From assembly GCF_019132875.1 (NCBI RefSeq), contig NZ_JAHSPF010000001.1, positions 682,001-746,000 on the forward strand: a stretch of DNA of 64,000 nt. Reading direction: 5' to 3'. The position numbers and the translations under genes are program-made. The stretch comes from Erwinia phyllosphaerae (GTDB lineage Bacteria > Pseudomonadota > Gammaproteobacteria > Enterobacterales > Enterobacteriaceae). Positions 10,439 to 20,135 of the stretch are shown in pieces. The notes beneath the pieces are model-generated. The model was not told the origin of the DNA and made no database searches. It saw only the letters and a program-made list of their open reading frames with translations. Every line of letters starts with the position of its first letter. Within the stretch, counting starts at the first letter, position 1.

Positions 10439-10532
10439 ACGTCTGGACTAATGGTCCCTTTACCAGAAATATTCAGTATAAAGTTGAACGGAACAGAGAT
10501 TACAGGCGCGCCGTTTCTGGCACACTTTTCTG

Positions 10533-10796
10533 CTATACAGAGGCGCTTAAATGGCGCTTGATCAGGTTAATAGTAATCCGGTAAATAATCAGCGTAATAC
10601 AAGGGCATATAATCAAAAGCGAAACTCCTGTAAAACCTTCGATATCCGGGTTATTGAAGTAGCCCGCTGTTTTGCTCCAGAAAACATACCCCGTCAATCC
10701 CACCGGGGAAGATGGGTGGAGGAGAAAAATGACCAGAACAAAAATGCCGATTCCGATAAATATTCTAATCCCCGCTGGCACATGTCGCGCTTCCAT
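10533..10796 (-). CDS. Small two-helix membrane protein, candidate immunity protein
   Basis: An 87-residue protein not assigned to any named family. It has two hydrophobic helices, about residues 9-26 (IRIFIGIGIFVLVIFLLH) and 57-76 (GVSLLIICPCITLIIYRI), and a basic C-terminus, so it should sit in the inner membrane with a loop of about 30 residues outside or inside. Its ATG lies inside the end of the Tlde1-like gene (32-bp overlap in another frame), 6 bases after a strong AGGTGA. This argues for real and coupled translation. A toxin followed by an overlapping small membrane gene is the usual arrangement of effector and immunity. The immunity role is inferred from position only. Confidence 0.65.
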   Translation of the reverse strand: MEARHVPAGIRIFIGIGIFVLVIFLLHPSSPVGLTGYVFWSKTAGYFNNPDIEGFTGVSLLIICPCITLIIYRITINLIKRHLSASV

Positions 10797-11292
10797 TTAA
10801 ACTCACCTCAATAATACCGTAAGACTCAAGACCATTACGCAAACGTACACTCTGGGTTGCAAGTAAGGACTGGCGAATAGCAAGGAAATCCGAGCGATGT
10901 TGCAATGTTATGCAGCCCAACGAGACACCCAAAGGACCAGGTGGATGCCACCGGAAATGGCCACGTTCTACACCGTTAATCCATGTGCGATCGTCGATTC
11001 TATTATCATCACGGTATAGAGCGAACCACTCGGCTTTTATGATGGGTGTAGGAGTAACCCAGGTCCATGCATATTTACCTATATTGCGAATAACATCTTT
11101 CCAGCCACCAGAAGGGCGGTTCACGATGTGATAACGGCCTGCTGGAATTGGTCCCAGATTTGGTATACCACCACACCCGCTACGGTTACGGTATTTATCT
11201 TTACCTGAATAAGCCAGGAAAGTTCCTGTACCATAAATAATTAGTGGAGAAAAATCAGCATCATTAATAATAAACTTTCCTTGTCGTGCCAT
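10765..11292 (-). CDS. Tlde1-domain (DUF2778) protein, candidate type VI effector
   Basis: A 175-residue protein with no signal peptide. Its features fit the Tlde1 (formerly DUF2778) family, which has an L,D-transpeptidase-like fold. The motif LGPIPAGRYHI lies at residues 46-56. The catalytic block GHFRWHPPGPLGVSLGC at 111-127 holds candidate catalytic His (112 or 116), Ser124 and Cys127. Characterised Tlde1 proteins are type VI secretion effectors that cut or exchange D-amino acids in the peptidoglycan tetrapeptide of rival cells. The ATG follows AGGAG by 5 bases. The gene is AT-richer than its neighbours. No vgrG, PAAR, hcp or other secretion gene is in the window, so it would be an orphan effector. 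The family call is good; the antibacterial role is inferred. Confidence 0.8.
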   Translation of the reverse strand: MARQGKFIINDADFSPLIIYGTGTFLAYSGKDKYRNRSGCGGIPNLGPIPAGRYHIVNRPSGGWKDVIRNIGKYAWTWVTPTPIIKAEWFALYRDDNRIDDRTWINGVERGHFRWHPPGPLGVSLGCITLQHRSDFLAIRQSLLATQSVRLRNGLESYGIIEVSLNGSATCASGD

Positions 11293-11445
11293 AGTGGCTC
11301 CTTTATTGGTACTAATAACCCATCATCCTTGTGTATTTTTAATTAGCTTATACAGACAAAAAAACTGCCATTAAAGAGATTTTTTCGAAGAGTGAGCAAT
11401 ATGTAAACATCGTTCTGACATATAACTGCGTTAAAGGAAATAGTC

Positions 11446-11468
11446 AGGCCGCTCACGCGGCCTTTTTT
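11446..11468 (+). terminator. Second copy of the GGCCGC...GCGGCC terminator
   Basis: A stem GGCCGC / GCGGCC with loop TCAC is followed by TTTTTT on the plus strand. It differs from the one at 10414-10438 by only a few bases. It lies between the Tlde1-like gene, read away from it, and the end of yfcD. Neither neighbour ends here on the plus strand, so it looks like a displaced copy of the terminator of the 9401-10399 gene. Confidence 0.7.
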
Positions 11469-11479
11469 ATCTGTAGCGC

Positions 11480-11995
11480 TTAGCTTTGCTCACCGTTGCG
11501 GCTCAGCCACAGCGAAAGCGCTTTTAACGAATCGTCCGTAAACTCGTCACAGCGCGCGGTAATCTCTTCCGGCGTCATCCAGAAGACTTCATCTACTTCT
11601 TCTTCCTGCATGGCGAAAGGCCCGTGCGAAACACAGCTAAACAGGCCTCCCCAGACGCGGCAATGTTCATCTTCGTAATAGAACAGACCGTGCTCCGCAA
11701 ACGGCACGGCCGCAATGCCCAGTTCTTCTTCTGCTTCACGACGCGCCGATTCCAGCATCTCTTCGCCGCTTTGCACTACGCCACCAGCGGTAGCGTCCAG
11801 CATACCCGGCATAAAATCTTTGTTTTGCGTCCGGCGCTGCACCAGAATTTTGCCCATCCCGTTATGCACGACGATGTAAGTTGCCCTGTGACGCAAGCAC
11901 TGTGCCCGCATCTGCGCACGGCTGGCCTGTGCAATGACATCGTTGTCTTCGTTAACGATATCCACCCACTCCGTGCCGCTGTCTTGCTCCACCAT
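11480..11995 (-). CDS. yfcD: Nudix hydrolase YfcD
   Basis: A 171-residue Nudix protein (E. coli YfcD about 180), related to isopentenyl-diphosphate isomerase-type Nudix enzymes. The 23-residue Nudix box is complete: GGVVQSGEE then an [12 protein letters not shown] stretch gives the G-x5-E-x7-REUXEEXGU pattern near residues 91-113. The N-terminal [13 protein letters not shown] is typical of the YfcD group. Its physiological substrate is unproven. In E. coli it sits between yfcC and yfcE near pta; here both of those neighbours are missing. Confidence 0.92.
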   Translation of the reverse strand: MVEQDSGTEWVDIVNEDNDVIAQASRAQMRAQCLRHRATYIVVHNGMGKILVQRRTQNKDFMPGMLDATAGGVVQSGEEMLESARREAEEELGIAAVPFAEHGLFYYEDEHCRVWGGLFSCVSHGPFAMQEEEVDEVFWMTPEEITARCDEFTDDSLKALSLWLSRNGEQS

Positions 11996-12087
11996 CCCTA
12001 ACCCTTATTTGTCTGGCGCCTTCGCGCTTATTTATGCCTGCCCGCGCAGTTTGCCACGGACTGCCCTGAAATTATGATCCTGCCGTG

Positions 12088-12816
<729 letters not shown>

Positions 12817-12942
12817 TCATTATTCAAACGACGTTCTCGTTTTTAATTTATGCCTTGCCGCTGCCGATCCCTTTCCCGTTATCTTCGCCTAAGATTATGA
12901 CGGGCCGTTGGTTTTTTACTTCACCATTTTGAGGAGAGCAGC

Positions 12943-13836
12943 ATGCACATTTTACTGACGGGCGGCACCGGCCTGATTGGCAGCCATCTGATTCCTCGCC
13001 TTTTATCACGAGGCGACAGCGTAAGCGTGGTCACCCGCGATGTGGTCAACGCACGCGCTAAGCTGGGCGAAAAGGTTAGCCTGTGGTCAGGACTGGATCA
13101 GCAGCGCGATCTTAACGGCGTCGACGCCGTGATTAATCTGGCCGGCGAGCCGATTGCCGACAAGCGCTGGAGCGAGCAGCAAAAACAGCACCTGTGCGAA
13201 AGCCGCTGGCAGATAACGGAAAAACTCGCGACGCTGATTAACGCCAGCAGCACGCCGCCAAAGGTATTTATTTCCGGTTCCGCGACCGGCTTCTACGGCG
13301 ACACCGGCGATCTGGTGCTGACCGAAGACGATCCCGGCCATCAGGAGTTTACCCACAAGCTTTGCGCGCACTGGGAGTCCCTGGCGAAAGCAGCCGATAG
13401 TGACCGCACGCGCGTCTGCCTGTTGCGTACCGGCGTCGTGCTTGCCAAAGAAGGCGGCGCGCTCAGCAAGATGAAGCTTCCCTTTAAGTTAGGGATCGGC
13501 GGCCCCATTGGCAGCGGCCAGCAATATATGCCGTGGATCCATCTGGAGGATATGCTGAACGCCATCCTCTGGCTGCTGGATAGTCCCGAGCTGCGCGGGC
13601 CGTTTAATATGGTGTCGCCCTATGCCGTGCGCAATGAACAGTTTGCCGCCACGCTGGGTAAGGCGATGCACCGTCCGGCCTTTATGCGCACGCCAGCCAG
13701 CGCCATCAAACTGATGATGGGCGAATCTGCGGTGCTGGTGCTGGGCGGCCAGCACGTGCTGCCAAAACGGCTGGAAGAGTCCGGCTTCAGCTTTCGCTGG
13801 TATCAGCTGGATGAAGCGCTGGCGGACGTGCTGTAG
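12943..13836 (+). CDS. yfcH: YfcH, epimerase-like SDR (TIGR01777 family)
   Basis: A 297-residue extended short-chain dehydrogenase/reductase of the YfcH / SulA-like group. It begins with a classic nucleotide-binding [10 protein letters not shown] at residues 7-16. [27 protein letters not shown] and the C-terminal DUF1731-type tail ([13 protein letters not shown]) are family signatures. The usual SDR catalytic Tyr is the one in the GFYGD segment. The substrate is unknown. GAGGAGAGCAGC precedes the ATG. The gene is the syntenic neighbour of hisP, as in E. coli, and converges on it. Confidence 0.93.
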   Translation: MHILLTGGTGLIGSHLIPRLLSRGDSVSVVTRDVVNARAKLGEKVSLWSGLDQQRDLNGVDAVINLAGEPIADKRWSEQQKQHLCESRWQITEKLATLINASSTPPKVFISGSATGFYGDTGDLVLTEDDPGHQEFTHKLCAHWESLAKAADSDRTRVCLLRTGVVLAKEGGALSKMKLPFKLGIGGPIGSGQQYMPWIHLEDMLNAILWLLDSPELRGPFNMVSPYAVRNEQFAATLGKAMHRPAFMRTPASAIKLMMGESAVLVLGGQHVLPKRLEESGFSFRWYQLDEALADVL

Positions 13837-13872
13837 ACGCCTGACGGCGCAGGGTGTCGCCTGAACGGCCTT

Positions 13873-14640
13873 TTATTTTAATGCGCCCGATAAGAACTGC
13901 TGTAGCCGTGGGCTTTGCGGATTATTAAATACCGCGTCTGGCGGCCCTTGCTCTTCAATTTTACCCTGATGCAGAAAGATCACCTGGCTGGAAACGTGAC
14001 GGGCAAACTCCATTTCGTGGGTTACCACCACCATCGTTTTGCCCTCCTCCGCCAGCTTCTGCATAATTTTCAGCACTTCGCCGACCAGCTCCGGATCAAG
14101 TGCGGATGTTGGCTCATCAAACAGCAGCACTTCTGGCTCCATCGCCAGCGCACGTGCAATAGAAACGCGCTGCTGCTGGCCGCCGGAAAGATTAACCGGG
14201 TATTTTGCCCGCGCCCGTTCGTCAATGCCCACTTTATCCAGATAGTGAATAGCGCGCTTCTGCGCTTCGGCTTTACTCAGGCCCAGGATCTGCACGGGTG
14301 CTTCCATCACGTTTTGCAGCACCGTCATGTGGCTCCACAGATTAAAGTGCTGAAACACCATCGTCAGGCTGGTGCGTAGCGCGCGCAGCTGTTCCTTGTT
14401 GGCAACTTTCAGCTGACCGTCGGTATCGCGCACCAGGTTAATCTGCTGGTTATTCACCATAATGCTGCCTTCGCTGGGCTTCTCCAGAAAATTAATGCAG
14501 CGCAGAAAAGTACTTTTACCCGAACCGGAAGAACCGATAATGGTAATAACGTCGCCCGCCTGCGCCTGGAGCGACACGCCTTTTAATACTTCATGCTCGC
14601 CGTAGCGCTTGTGCAGTTCGATTACGTTTAATTTGGACAT
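13873..14640 (-). CDS. hisP: Histidine/cationic amino acid ABC transporter ATP-binding protein HisP
   Basis: A 255-residue ABC ATPase with Walker A GSSGSGKST, Q-loop in MVFQHFNLW, signature LSGGQQQRVSIARAL, Walker B VLLFDEPTSALDPE and the switch His in VVVTHEM. A HisP dimer powers the HisQM permease, which takes histidine, or lysine/arginine/ornithine, from its periplasmic binding protein. The gene is last in the minus-strand operon hisJ-hisQ-hisM-hisP, 8 bp after hisM, and is convergent with yfcH. Confidence 0.97.
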   Translation of the reverse strand: MSKLNVIELHKRYGEHEVLKGVSLQAQAGDVITIIGSSGSGKSTFLRCINFLEKPSEGSIMVNNQQINLVRDTDGQLKVANKEQLRALRTSLTMVFQHFNLWSHMTVLQNVMEAPVQILGLSKAEAQKRAIHYLDKVGIDERARAKYPVNLSGGQQQRVSIARALAMEPEVLLFDEPTSALDPELVGEVLKIMQKLAEEGKTMVVVTHEMEFARHVSSQVIFLHQGKIEEQGPPDAVFNNPQSPRLQQFLSGALK

Positions 14641-14648
14641 AGATCTAC

Positions 14649-15365
14649 TCAGTGGCTCGATGAAGGTTTTATGTGCGCCAGCCAGCGCCGCTCCGCTTTA
14701 CGAAACAGGCTAATTAACGCATAAGAAATAATCAGATAGAGCAGCGCCGCAATACCGAAAGCGTAAAAAGGCTGATAGGTTGCAGAGTTGATATCGCGCG
14801 CCACCTTCAGCAAATCGGGAACGGTCGCGGTAAACGCCAGCGCCGTAGAGTGCAGCATCAAAATCACCTCATTACTGTAAGCGGGCAAGGCAATGCGCAA
14901 CGCCGATGGCAAAATAATGCAGCGATAGAGTTTAAAGGTGGAAAAACCGTAGGCGCGTGCCGCCTCGATTTCACCGTGCGGCACGGCGCGAATGGCTCCG
15001 GCAAAGATCTCGGTGGTATAGGCGCAGGTATTTAACGTCAGCGCCAGCAGCGTACAGTTAAGGCCGCTGCGGAAAAAGGCATTCAGCAGCTCGTTGCCCT
15101 TAACGATTTCCAGCGTATACATGCCGGAATAAAAGACCAGCAGCTGCACATAGAGCGGCGTGCCGCGGAAGATATAGGTAAACAGCCACACGGGAAAACG
15201 CACGGCTTTGACGCTCGAAACGCGGGCGATGGCCAGCAATACGGCCAGGCAGCCGCCAACCACAACGGAAATAATCAGCAGCCAGAGCGTGATGGCCACG
15301 CCGGAAAAACGATAGCCGTCGCTCCACAGCAGGGCTTTCCAGTATTCCTGCACGATATCGATCAT
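14649..15365 (-). CDS. hisM: Histidine/cationic amino acid ABC permease HisM
   Basis: A 238-residue inner-membrane permease with five or six hydrophobic helices and the EAA loop EIEAARAYGFSTFKLYRCIILP, through which it contacts HisP. Length and sequence match enteric HisM almost throughout (RGTPLYVQLLVFYSGMYTLE). The ATG at 15365 overlaps the hisQ stop as ATGA, so translation is coupled. The frame is open 16 codons further upstream, but that extension lies within hisQ. Confidence 0.97.
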   Translation of the reverse strand: MIDIVQEYWKALLWSDGYRFSGVAITLWLLIISVVVGGCLAVLLAIARVSSVKAVRFPVWLFTYIFRGTPLYVQLLVFYSGMYTLEIVKGNELLNAFFRSGLNCTLLALTLNTCAYTTEIFAGAIRAVPHGEIEAARAYGFSTFKLYRCIILPSALRIALPAYSNEVILMLHSTALAFTATVPDLLKVARDINSATYQPFYAFGIAALLYLIISYALISLFRKAERRWLAHIKPSSSH

Positions 15366-16048
15366 AAGTCTGCCCTTCTTACGCCTACGGAATAACGACG
15401 CGTCAGCCACCACAGCACGCCGTTGGAAAGCGTGGTGAAAATCAAATAAATCACCCCGGCTACGATGGCGAAGTAAAACGGTTGCCAGGTGCTTTTTCCC
15501 GCCAGCTGCGTGGCTTTTACCACGTCTTCCAGCCCCAGCAGCGACACCAGCGCGGTCGCTTTCAGGATAACCTGCCAGTTATTGCCAATGCCGGGCAGCG
15601 CATAGCGCATCATGGCCGGAAACAGAATGCGGCGGAAAGTTTGCGAACCGGAAAAACCGAAAGCAGTAGCCGCCTCAATCTGCCCTTTCGGCACCGCCAT
15701 AAAAGCGCCGCGAAAAGTTTCGGTAAAATAGGCGCCGTAAATAAAGCCCAGGGTAAGGATACCCGCCACCATAGGATCGATATCAAACTGGGCCAGGCCA
15801 AGCAGGTCGGTCAGCTGGTTAAGGGCTATTTGCAGCCCGTAAAAGATCAGCAGCATCAAAACCAGGTCGGGCACGCCGCGAATAAGCGTGGTGTAACCTT
15901 CAAAAATCATTGCCAGTGAGCGGCGGCCGGAAAGCTTAGCGCCCGCGCCAAGCAAGCCCAGCAGTACCGCAAGCACGACGGAACTCAGGGCCAGCTCCAG
16001 CGTTACCATCGCCCCTTTAAAAATTACTGTAGAATAGCCATCCAGCAT
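15362..16048 (-). CDS. hisQ: Histidine/cationic amino acid ABC permease HisQ
   Basis: A 228-residue membrane permease, the same length as enteric HisQ. It pairs with HisM to form the pore. The EAA motif is QIEAATAFGFSGSQTFRRILFP. RGVPDLVLMLLIFYG is the conserved helix-turn seen in polar amino acid permeases of the HisMQ family. The stop codon is shared with the hisM start (ATGA). Confidence 0.97.
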   Translation of the reverse strand: MLDGYSTVIFKGAMVTLELALSSVVLAVLLGLLGAGAKLSGRRSLAMIFEGYTTLIRGVPDLVLMLLIFYGLQIALNQLTDLLGLAQFDIDPMVAGILTLGFIYGAYFTETFRGAFMAVPKGQIEAATAFGFSGSQTFRRILFPAMMRYALPGIGNNWQVILKATALVSLLGLEDVVKATQLAGKSTWQPFYFAIVAGVIYLIFTTLSNGVLWWLTRRYSVGVRRADL

Positions 16049-16076
16049 AGGTAGTTTCCTGGCCGATTAAATATGT

Positions 16077-16101
16077 CTGCCCCGCGCAACGCAGGGCAGA
16101 A
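16077..16101 (-). repeat. Hairpin in the hisJ-hisQ gap
   Basis: Seven-base arms TCTGCCC / GGGCAGA flank an 11-base loop in the 82-bp gap after the binding-protein gene. In Salmonella the corresponding gap carries a REP element that stabilises upstream hisJ mRNA. A similar role, more binding protein than permease, is inferred. Confidence 0.5.
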
Positions 16102-16130
16102 CGAGAGCAAGCGCCCCCTGACAGATTTTC

Positions 16131-16913
16131 TTAATCGCCGTAGACGTTAAAATCGAAGTATTTTTTCGCCAGCTTGTCGTAGGTGCCATCTTTACGCATG
16201 GAGTCGAAAGCTTTGTCGATAGCGGCTTTCAGCTCGGGATCCTCTTTCGGCAAGCCGATGCCGGTTCCCACGCCAAAGATTTTTTCATCTTTTACCGCCG
16301 GACCGGCAAAGGCGTAATCCTTACCGACGGGCTGCTTGAGAAAGCCTTCGCTGGCGGCAACTTCATCCTGGAAAGCGGCGTCAATGCGGCCTGCGGTCAG
16401 GTCCTGATAAACCAGATCCTGATTGGCGTATGGCGTAATGGTTACGCCCTGGGTGCGCCAGTACTGGTTAGCGTAAGTTTCCTGGGTGGTGCCCTGCAGC
16501 AGACCGATGTTTTTACCTTTCAGCGAAGCTACGGTTGGCTCCAGCTTTGAGCCTTTCGGCGCAATCAGCCGCGCGTTAGCCGCATACAGCTTTTCAGAGA
16601 AGGCGATTTCCTGCTGGCGCTTTTCGGTGATGGAAAGTGAAGAGATAATGGCGTCGATTTTTTTCGCTTTCAGTGAGGGGATCAGCGCATCAAAATCGCT
16701 TTCCACGAAGGTACATTTGGTTTCCATACGCTTGCAGATTTCCGTGGCCAGATCGATATCAAATCCCACCAGCTGGCCCTGCGCGTTTTTAGATTCAAAC
16801 GGGGCGTAGGTGGGATCGGTGCCGATGCGCAACGCTTTTGGTACGGCAGCAAAAGCACTGCCAGCGGCAGAGAGCGCCAGCAGCAGAGAAAGAGCCACAG
16901 CCTGCTTTTTCAT
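16131..16913 (-). CDS. hisJ: Periplasmic histidine / Lys-Arg-ornithine binding protein (HisJ/ArgT)
   Basis: A 260-residue periplasmic solute-binding protein with a signal peptide of about 22 residues (basic MKK, hydrophobic core, AFA cleavage). [45 protein letters not shown] and [17 protein letters not shown] are shared with HisJ and ArgT. Several stretches ([35 protein letters not shown]) are closer to HisJ, others to ArgT. E. coli has both genes side by side; only one is present here, so it may bind both histidine and cationic amino acids. It is first in the hisJQMP operon. Confidence 0.85.
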   Translation of the reverse strand: MKKQAVALSLLLALSAAGSAFAAVPKALRIGTDPTYAPFESKNAQGQLVGFDIDLATEICKRMETKCTFVESDFDALIPSLKAKKIDAIISSLSITEKRQQEIAFSEKLYAANARLIAPKGSKLEPTVASLKGKNIGLLQGTTQETYANQYWRTQGVTITPYANQDLVYQDLTAGRIDAAFQDEVAASEGFLKQPVGKDYAFAGPAVKDEKIFGVGTGIGLPKEDPELKAAIDKAFDSMRKDGTYDKLAKKYFDFNVYGD

Positions 16914-17157
16914 AGATTATCCTCAAAGTGCGTTTTTATTATGGGTCTACCCGCTTTGAGATGTGCAGGTTCCGTGCCATTTTTACCGGCAGGCGTTCAG
17001 GAAGATGACGGAGGTCTGACAGACGGCACGGATGTGCCGACTGCGCGCAAAGGAAGAAGGCAGCGTAGCGCTAAAAATGCTTCGCTTTGGTGAAAAACCT
17101 GCACGCAAAGCGTTTACAACGGGAAAAATGCACCAGCAGAGCGCACAAGACTGCCGT

Positions 17158-17727
17158 CTATGCACCTTGCCAGCGCGTAAAAAGATCTTTATCAAGCTGG
17201 ATATCAAACTGATCCAGCACGCGGTTAACCGTCTGATCGACAATATCCATTACCGTTTGTGGACGGTGGTAAAACGCGGGCACGGGCGGCATGATCACCA
17301 CGCCCATTTCTGCGGCGGTGGTCATCATTCGCAAATGCCCAAGGTGCAGCGGCGTTTCGCGAACGCAAAGTACCAGCCGACGCCTTTCCTTCAGGATAAC
17401 GTCCGCCGCACGCGTCAGCAGGCCATCGCTGTAGCTGTGAACGATGCCGGAAAGCGTCTTCATCGAGCAGGGTAAAATAGCCATACCATCGGTTTTAAAC
17501 GAACCGGAAGAGATGCTGGCGGCAATATCGCGCACGTCATGCACCACGTCCGCCATCGCCTGCACGTCGCGCACGGAATAGTCGCTTTCCAGGGCCAGCG
17601 TCTGCCGGGCGGCCTGGCTCATCACCAGATGGGTTTCCACGTCGCTGACCTGCTGCAATACCTGCAGCGCGCGCACGCCGTAAATTACGCCGCTGGCGCC
17701 TGAGATACCGATGATAAGTCGTTTCAT
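17158..17727 (-). CDS. ubiX: Flavin prenyltransferase UbiX
   Basis: From ATG 17727 (AAGGACTCTT upstream) the protein is 189 residues, matching E. coli UbiX; the frame is open further upstream through the purF terminator and that part is rejected. UbiX attaches a dimethylallyl group to FMN, making the prenyl-FMN cofactor of the UbiD decarboxylase in ubiquinone synthesis. GISGASGVIYG at the N-terminus, the IAASISSGSF phosphate loop, ERRRLVLCVRETPLHLGHLR and MPPVPAFYHRPQT are diagnostic. It lies downstream of purF behind a terminator. Confidence 0.96.
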   Translation of the reverse strand: MKRLIIGISGASGVIYGVRALQVLQQVSDVETHLVMSQAARQTLALESDYSVRDVQAMADVVHDVRDIAASISSGSFKTDGMAILPCSMKTLSGIVHSYSDGLLTRAADVILKERRRLVLCVRETPLHLGHLRMMTTAAEMGVVIMPPVPAFYHRPQTVMDIVDQTVNRVLDQFDIQLDKDLFTRWQGA

Positions 17728-17754
17728 AAGAGTCCTTATTGAGTCCGCCGCGCC

Positions 17755-17787
17755 AAAAAAAATGGGCCGGAATTGCTTCCGGCCCAT
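17755..17787 (-). terminator. Intrinsic terminator between purF and ubiX
   Basis: On the minus strand a 10-bp stem TGGGCCGGAA / TTCCGGCCCA with a 4-base loop is followed by eight T residues. It falls 27 bp after the purF stop and ends the cvpA-purF message, leaving ubiX to read-through or its own promoter. Confidence 0.92.
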
Positions 17788-17813
17788 CATACCTGCTGTG
17801 ACACCCGAGGGCA

Positions 17814-19331
17814 TTAGCCTTCGTTGTGCATTTCCAGGTTTTCGACTTCATTCTGACGCGCCAGCGCTTTGGCATCATCGTTGCGCAGCGACTGGATATG
17901 CTCCAGGTAACGCTGGTCGACATCTTTGGTGACGTAAACGCCGTTGAAAACCGAGCATTCAAACTGAATGATATCCGGGTTTTCTTCACGTACCGCATCG
18001 ATAAGATCGTCCAGATCCTGGAAAATCAGCGCATCCGCTTTGATCAGCTTGCAAATCTCATCTACTTCACGACCGTGCGCAATCAGCTCGGTGGCGCTTG
18101 GCATATCGATGCCGTAAACGTTCGGGAAGCGGATTTCCGGAGCGGCAGAAGCCAGATAAACCTTTTTCGCTCCCGCTTCGCGCGCCATTTCAATAATTTG
18201 TTCAGAAGTGGTGCCGCGCACAATGGAGTCATCCACCAGCAGCACGTTCTTACCGCGGAACTCGGCACGGTTAGCGTTGAGCTTGCGGCGTACCGCGCTG
18301 CGGCGCAGGTGCTGGCCTGGCATAATGAAGGTACGGCCTACGTAGCGGTTTTTCACAAAACCCTGACGGTAAGGCTTATTCAGAATGCGGGCCATTTCCA
18401 GCGCGATATCGCAGGAGGTTTCCGGAATCGGGATAACCACGTCGATATCCAGATCTTCCCACTCACGAGCGATTTTCTCACCCAGCTTGGTGCCCATACG
18501 CACGCGCGCGCTGTAAACGGAAATTTTGTCCAGGAAGGAATCCGGGCGGGCAAAATAGACGTATTCAAACAGGCACGGGTTGAATTTCGGGTTCTCTGCG
18601 CACTGACGGGTAAACAGCTGCCCTTTTTCAGTGACGTAGACCGCTTCGCCCGGCGCAACGTCGCGCAGGAACTCAAAGCCCAGCGTATCCAGCGCCACGC
18701 TCTCGGAAGCCACCATATATTCGTTACGGCCGTCAGCCATAGCGCGTTTGCCGATAACCAGCGGACGAATGCCGTTAGGATCGCGGAAGGCAACCAGGCC
18801 GTGGCCGATAATCATTGCTACGCAGGCGTAAGCGCCGCGAACGTGCTGATGCACCGCCGCAACCGCTGCAAAAATGTTTTCTGCTTCCAGCGGGTAATGC
18901 TGAAAACGATCCAGTTCCTGAGCAAAGATATTGAGCAGGATCTCAGAATCTGAGGTGGTGTTAACGTGACGGCGGCCGCTTTCGAACAGCTGCTTGCGCA
19001 GTTCGTGGGCGTTGGTCAGGTTACCGTTGTGCGCGAGCGTAATGCCGTAAGGCGAGTTGACGTAAAAGGGCTGCGCTTCAGAAGCGCTGGAGCTTCCCGC
19101 AGTCGGGTAGCGGACGTGGCCGATACCCATATTGCCCTGCAAACGCTGCATATGGCGAGCTTCAAAAACATCGCTCACCAGGCCGTTTGCTTTACGCAGG
19201 CGGAAGCAGTGTAAGGCATCAATGGTAACGATGCCTGCGGCATCCTGGCCACGGTGCTGCAGCACCGTTAACGCATCATAAATCGACTGGTTGACCGGCA
19301 TAAAACCGGCGATCCCGACAATACCGCACAT
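17814..19331 (-). CDS. purF: Amidophosphoribosyltransferase PurF
   Basis: A 505-residue enzyme that makes 5-phosphoribosylamine from PRPP and glutamine, the first committed step of purine synthesis. The Ntn-type glutaminase domain begins with the nucleophile Cys directly after Met ([10 protein letters not shown]; Met is removed). It is followed by the phosphoribosyltransferase domain with the PRPP motif [14 protein letters not shown] near residue 365. The gene is 36 bp after cvpA, and a PurR box lies upstream of cvpA. Confidence 0.98.
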   Translation of the reverse strand: MCGIVGIAGFMPVNQSIYDALTVLQHRGQDAAGIVTIDALHCFRLRKANGLVSDVFEARHMQRLQGNMGIGHVRYPTAGSSSASEAQPFYVNSPYGITLAHNGNLTNAHELRKQLFESGRRHVNTTSDSEILLNIFAQELDRFQHYPLEAENIFAAVAAVHQHVRGAYACVAMIIGHGLVAFRDPNGIRPLVIGKRAMADGRNEYMVASESVALDTLGFEFLRDVAPGEAVYVTEKGQLFTRQCAENPKFNPCLFEYVYFARPDSFLDKISVYSARVRMGTKLGEKIAREWEDLDIDVVIPIPETSCDIALEMARILNKPYRQGFVKNRYVGRTFIMPGQHLRRSAVRRKLNANRAEFRGKNVLLVDDSIVRGTTSEQIIEMAREAGAKKVYLASAAPEIRFPNVYGIDMPSATELIAHGREVDEICKLIKADALIFQDLDDLIDAVREENPDIIQFECSVFNGVYVTKDVDQRYLEHIQSLRNDDAKALARQNEVENLEMHNEG

Positions 19332-19367
19332 GTGGTCATTTCCTCATAAGCCGCAACCCCGGCTCAA

Positions 19368-19853
19368 TTACCGGGGCAAAAAACTCGACGTGCCTTTCAG
19401 GTAGTCAAAAAACCACCTGATAATATAGCTAAACTGGGGAATCAGCTGGGACTGTTGCCAGTCCGGGCTTTTGGAAAAGCCGGTGAAGGTATCAAGGAAA
19501 AACAGCATGGCCGCCACAATCAGTACGCCGCGTAATGCCCCGAAACAGACTCCCAGCACTCTGTCGGTCCCCGACAGGCCAGTTTTTTCAACCAGCGAGC
19601 CAATCACGAAGTTGACGATCGCCCCGACTATCAGCGTGGCGACGAACAACACCGCAATGGCGATTCCATTTCGAACCAGTTCGTCCTGAAAACCTGTGAA
19701 CCAGACAGCAAGGAAGGAGTAATAATGACTGGCGACAAAAAATGCGCAACCCCAGGTGACGAGTGATAAAGCTTCCCGAACGAACCCGCGGATCAGGCTG
19801 ACAAGAGCCGAAAAACCAACAACCGCAATAATGACGTAATCTATCCAGACCAT
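19368..19853 (-). CDS. cvpA: Colicin V production protein CvpA
   Basis: A 161-residue inner-membrane protein with four hydrophobic helices (about residues 5-22, 28-48, 62-84 and 100-120). WIDYVIIAVVGFSALVSLIRGFVREA and DRVLGVCFGALRG are the conserved family signatures. In E. coli it is needed for colicin V export and contributes to resistance to bile salts and envelope stress. It is the first gene of the PurR-controlled cvpA-purF operon. Confidence 0.96.
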   Translation of the reverse strand: MVWIDYVIIAVVGFSALVSLIRGFVREALSLVTWGCAFFVASHYYSFLAVWFTGFQDELVRNGIAIAVLFVATLIVGAIVNFVIGSLVEKTGLSGTDRVLGVCFGALRGVLIVAAMLFFLDTFTGFSKSPDWQQSQLIPQFSYIIRWFFDYLKGTSSFLPR

Positions 19854-19966
19854 GAACTCTTCCAGCGACTGTGCCCCTGTATCAGGCCACGTTCTCTGTA
19901 GCCATAGTGGGCAACAGAGCGGCGTAACCTGAGTTCGGGGCGAATTCTAACAGAAAAAGAAAACGT

Positions 19967-19982
19967 TTGCGTAGCTTTTCCT
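19967..19982. promoter_or_regulatory. PurR operator for cvpA-purF
   Basis: AAGAAAACGTTTGCGT agrees at 13 of 16 positions with the PurR consensus ACGCAAACGTTTGCGT, including the central AACGTTTGCGT. It lies 114-129 bp upstream of the cvpA start, where E. coli also has a PurR site. Purine-dependent repression of cvpA-purF is expected. Confidence 0.85.
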
Positions 19983-20095
19983 TAACCGTCCTGATGAAAA
20001 CCGGGCGCGAAAAAAATCCACCTGAAACCTGCAAGAAAAAGGAAAAAACAGGTTGGCTGACGTGCCTCGGCAACCAATTGATTTAGCAGTTTTTA

Positions 20096-20135
20096 CCTGC
20101 TGCCGCCTCGCCAGATTCGGCGCGGCGGCAGCGGG
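20096..20135 (+). terminator. Large hairpin oriented against the operon
   Basis: A 12-bp stem (CCTGCTGCCGCC with GGCGGCAGCGGG, one wobble) encloses a nested CGCC/GGCG stem. The five-T tail, GGGTTTTT, is on the plus strand, opposite to dedD and cvpA transcription. On the minus strand the hairpin is followed by GGTAAAAAC and should not terminate well. Confidence 0.6.

Noticed and set aside
17826..18953. Long plus-strand open frame inside purF (375 codons)
   Set aside because: Same reasons; the purF reading on the minus strand is complete and conserved.
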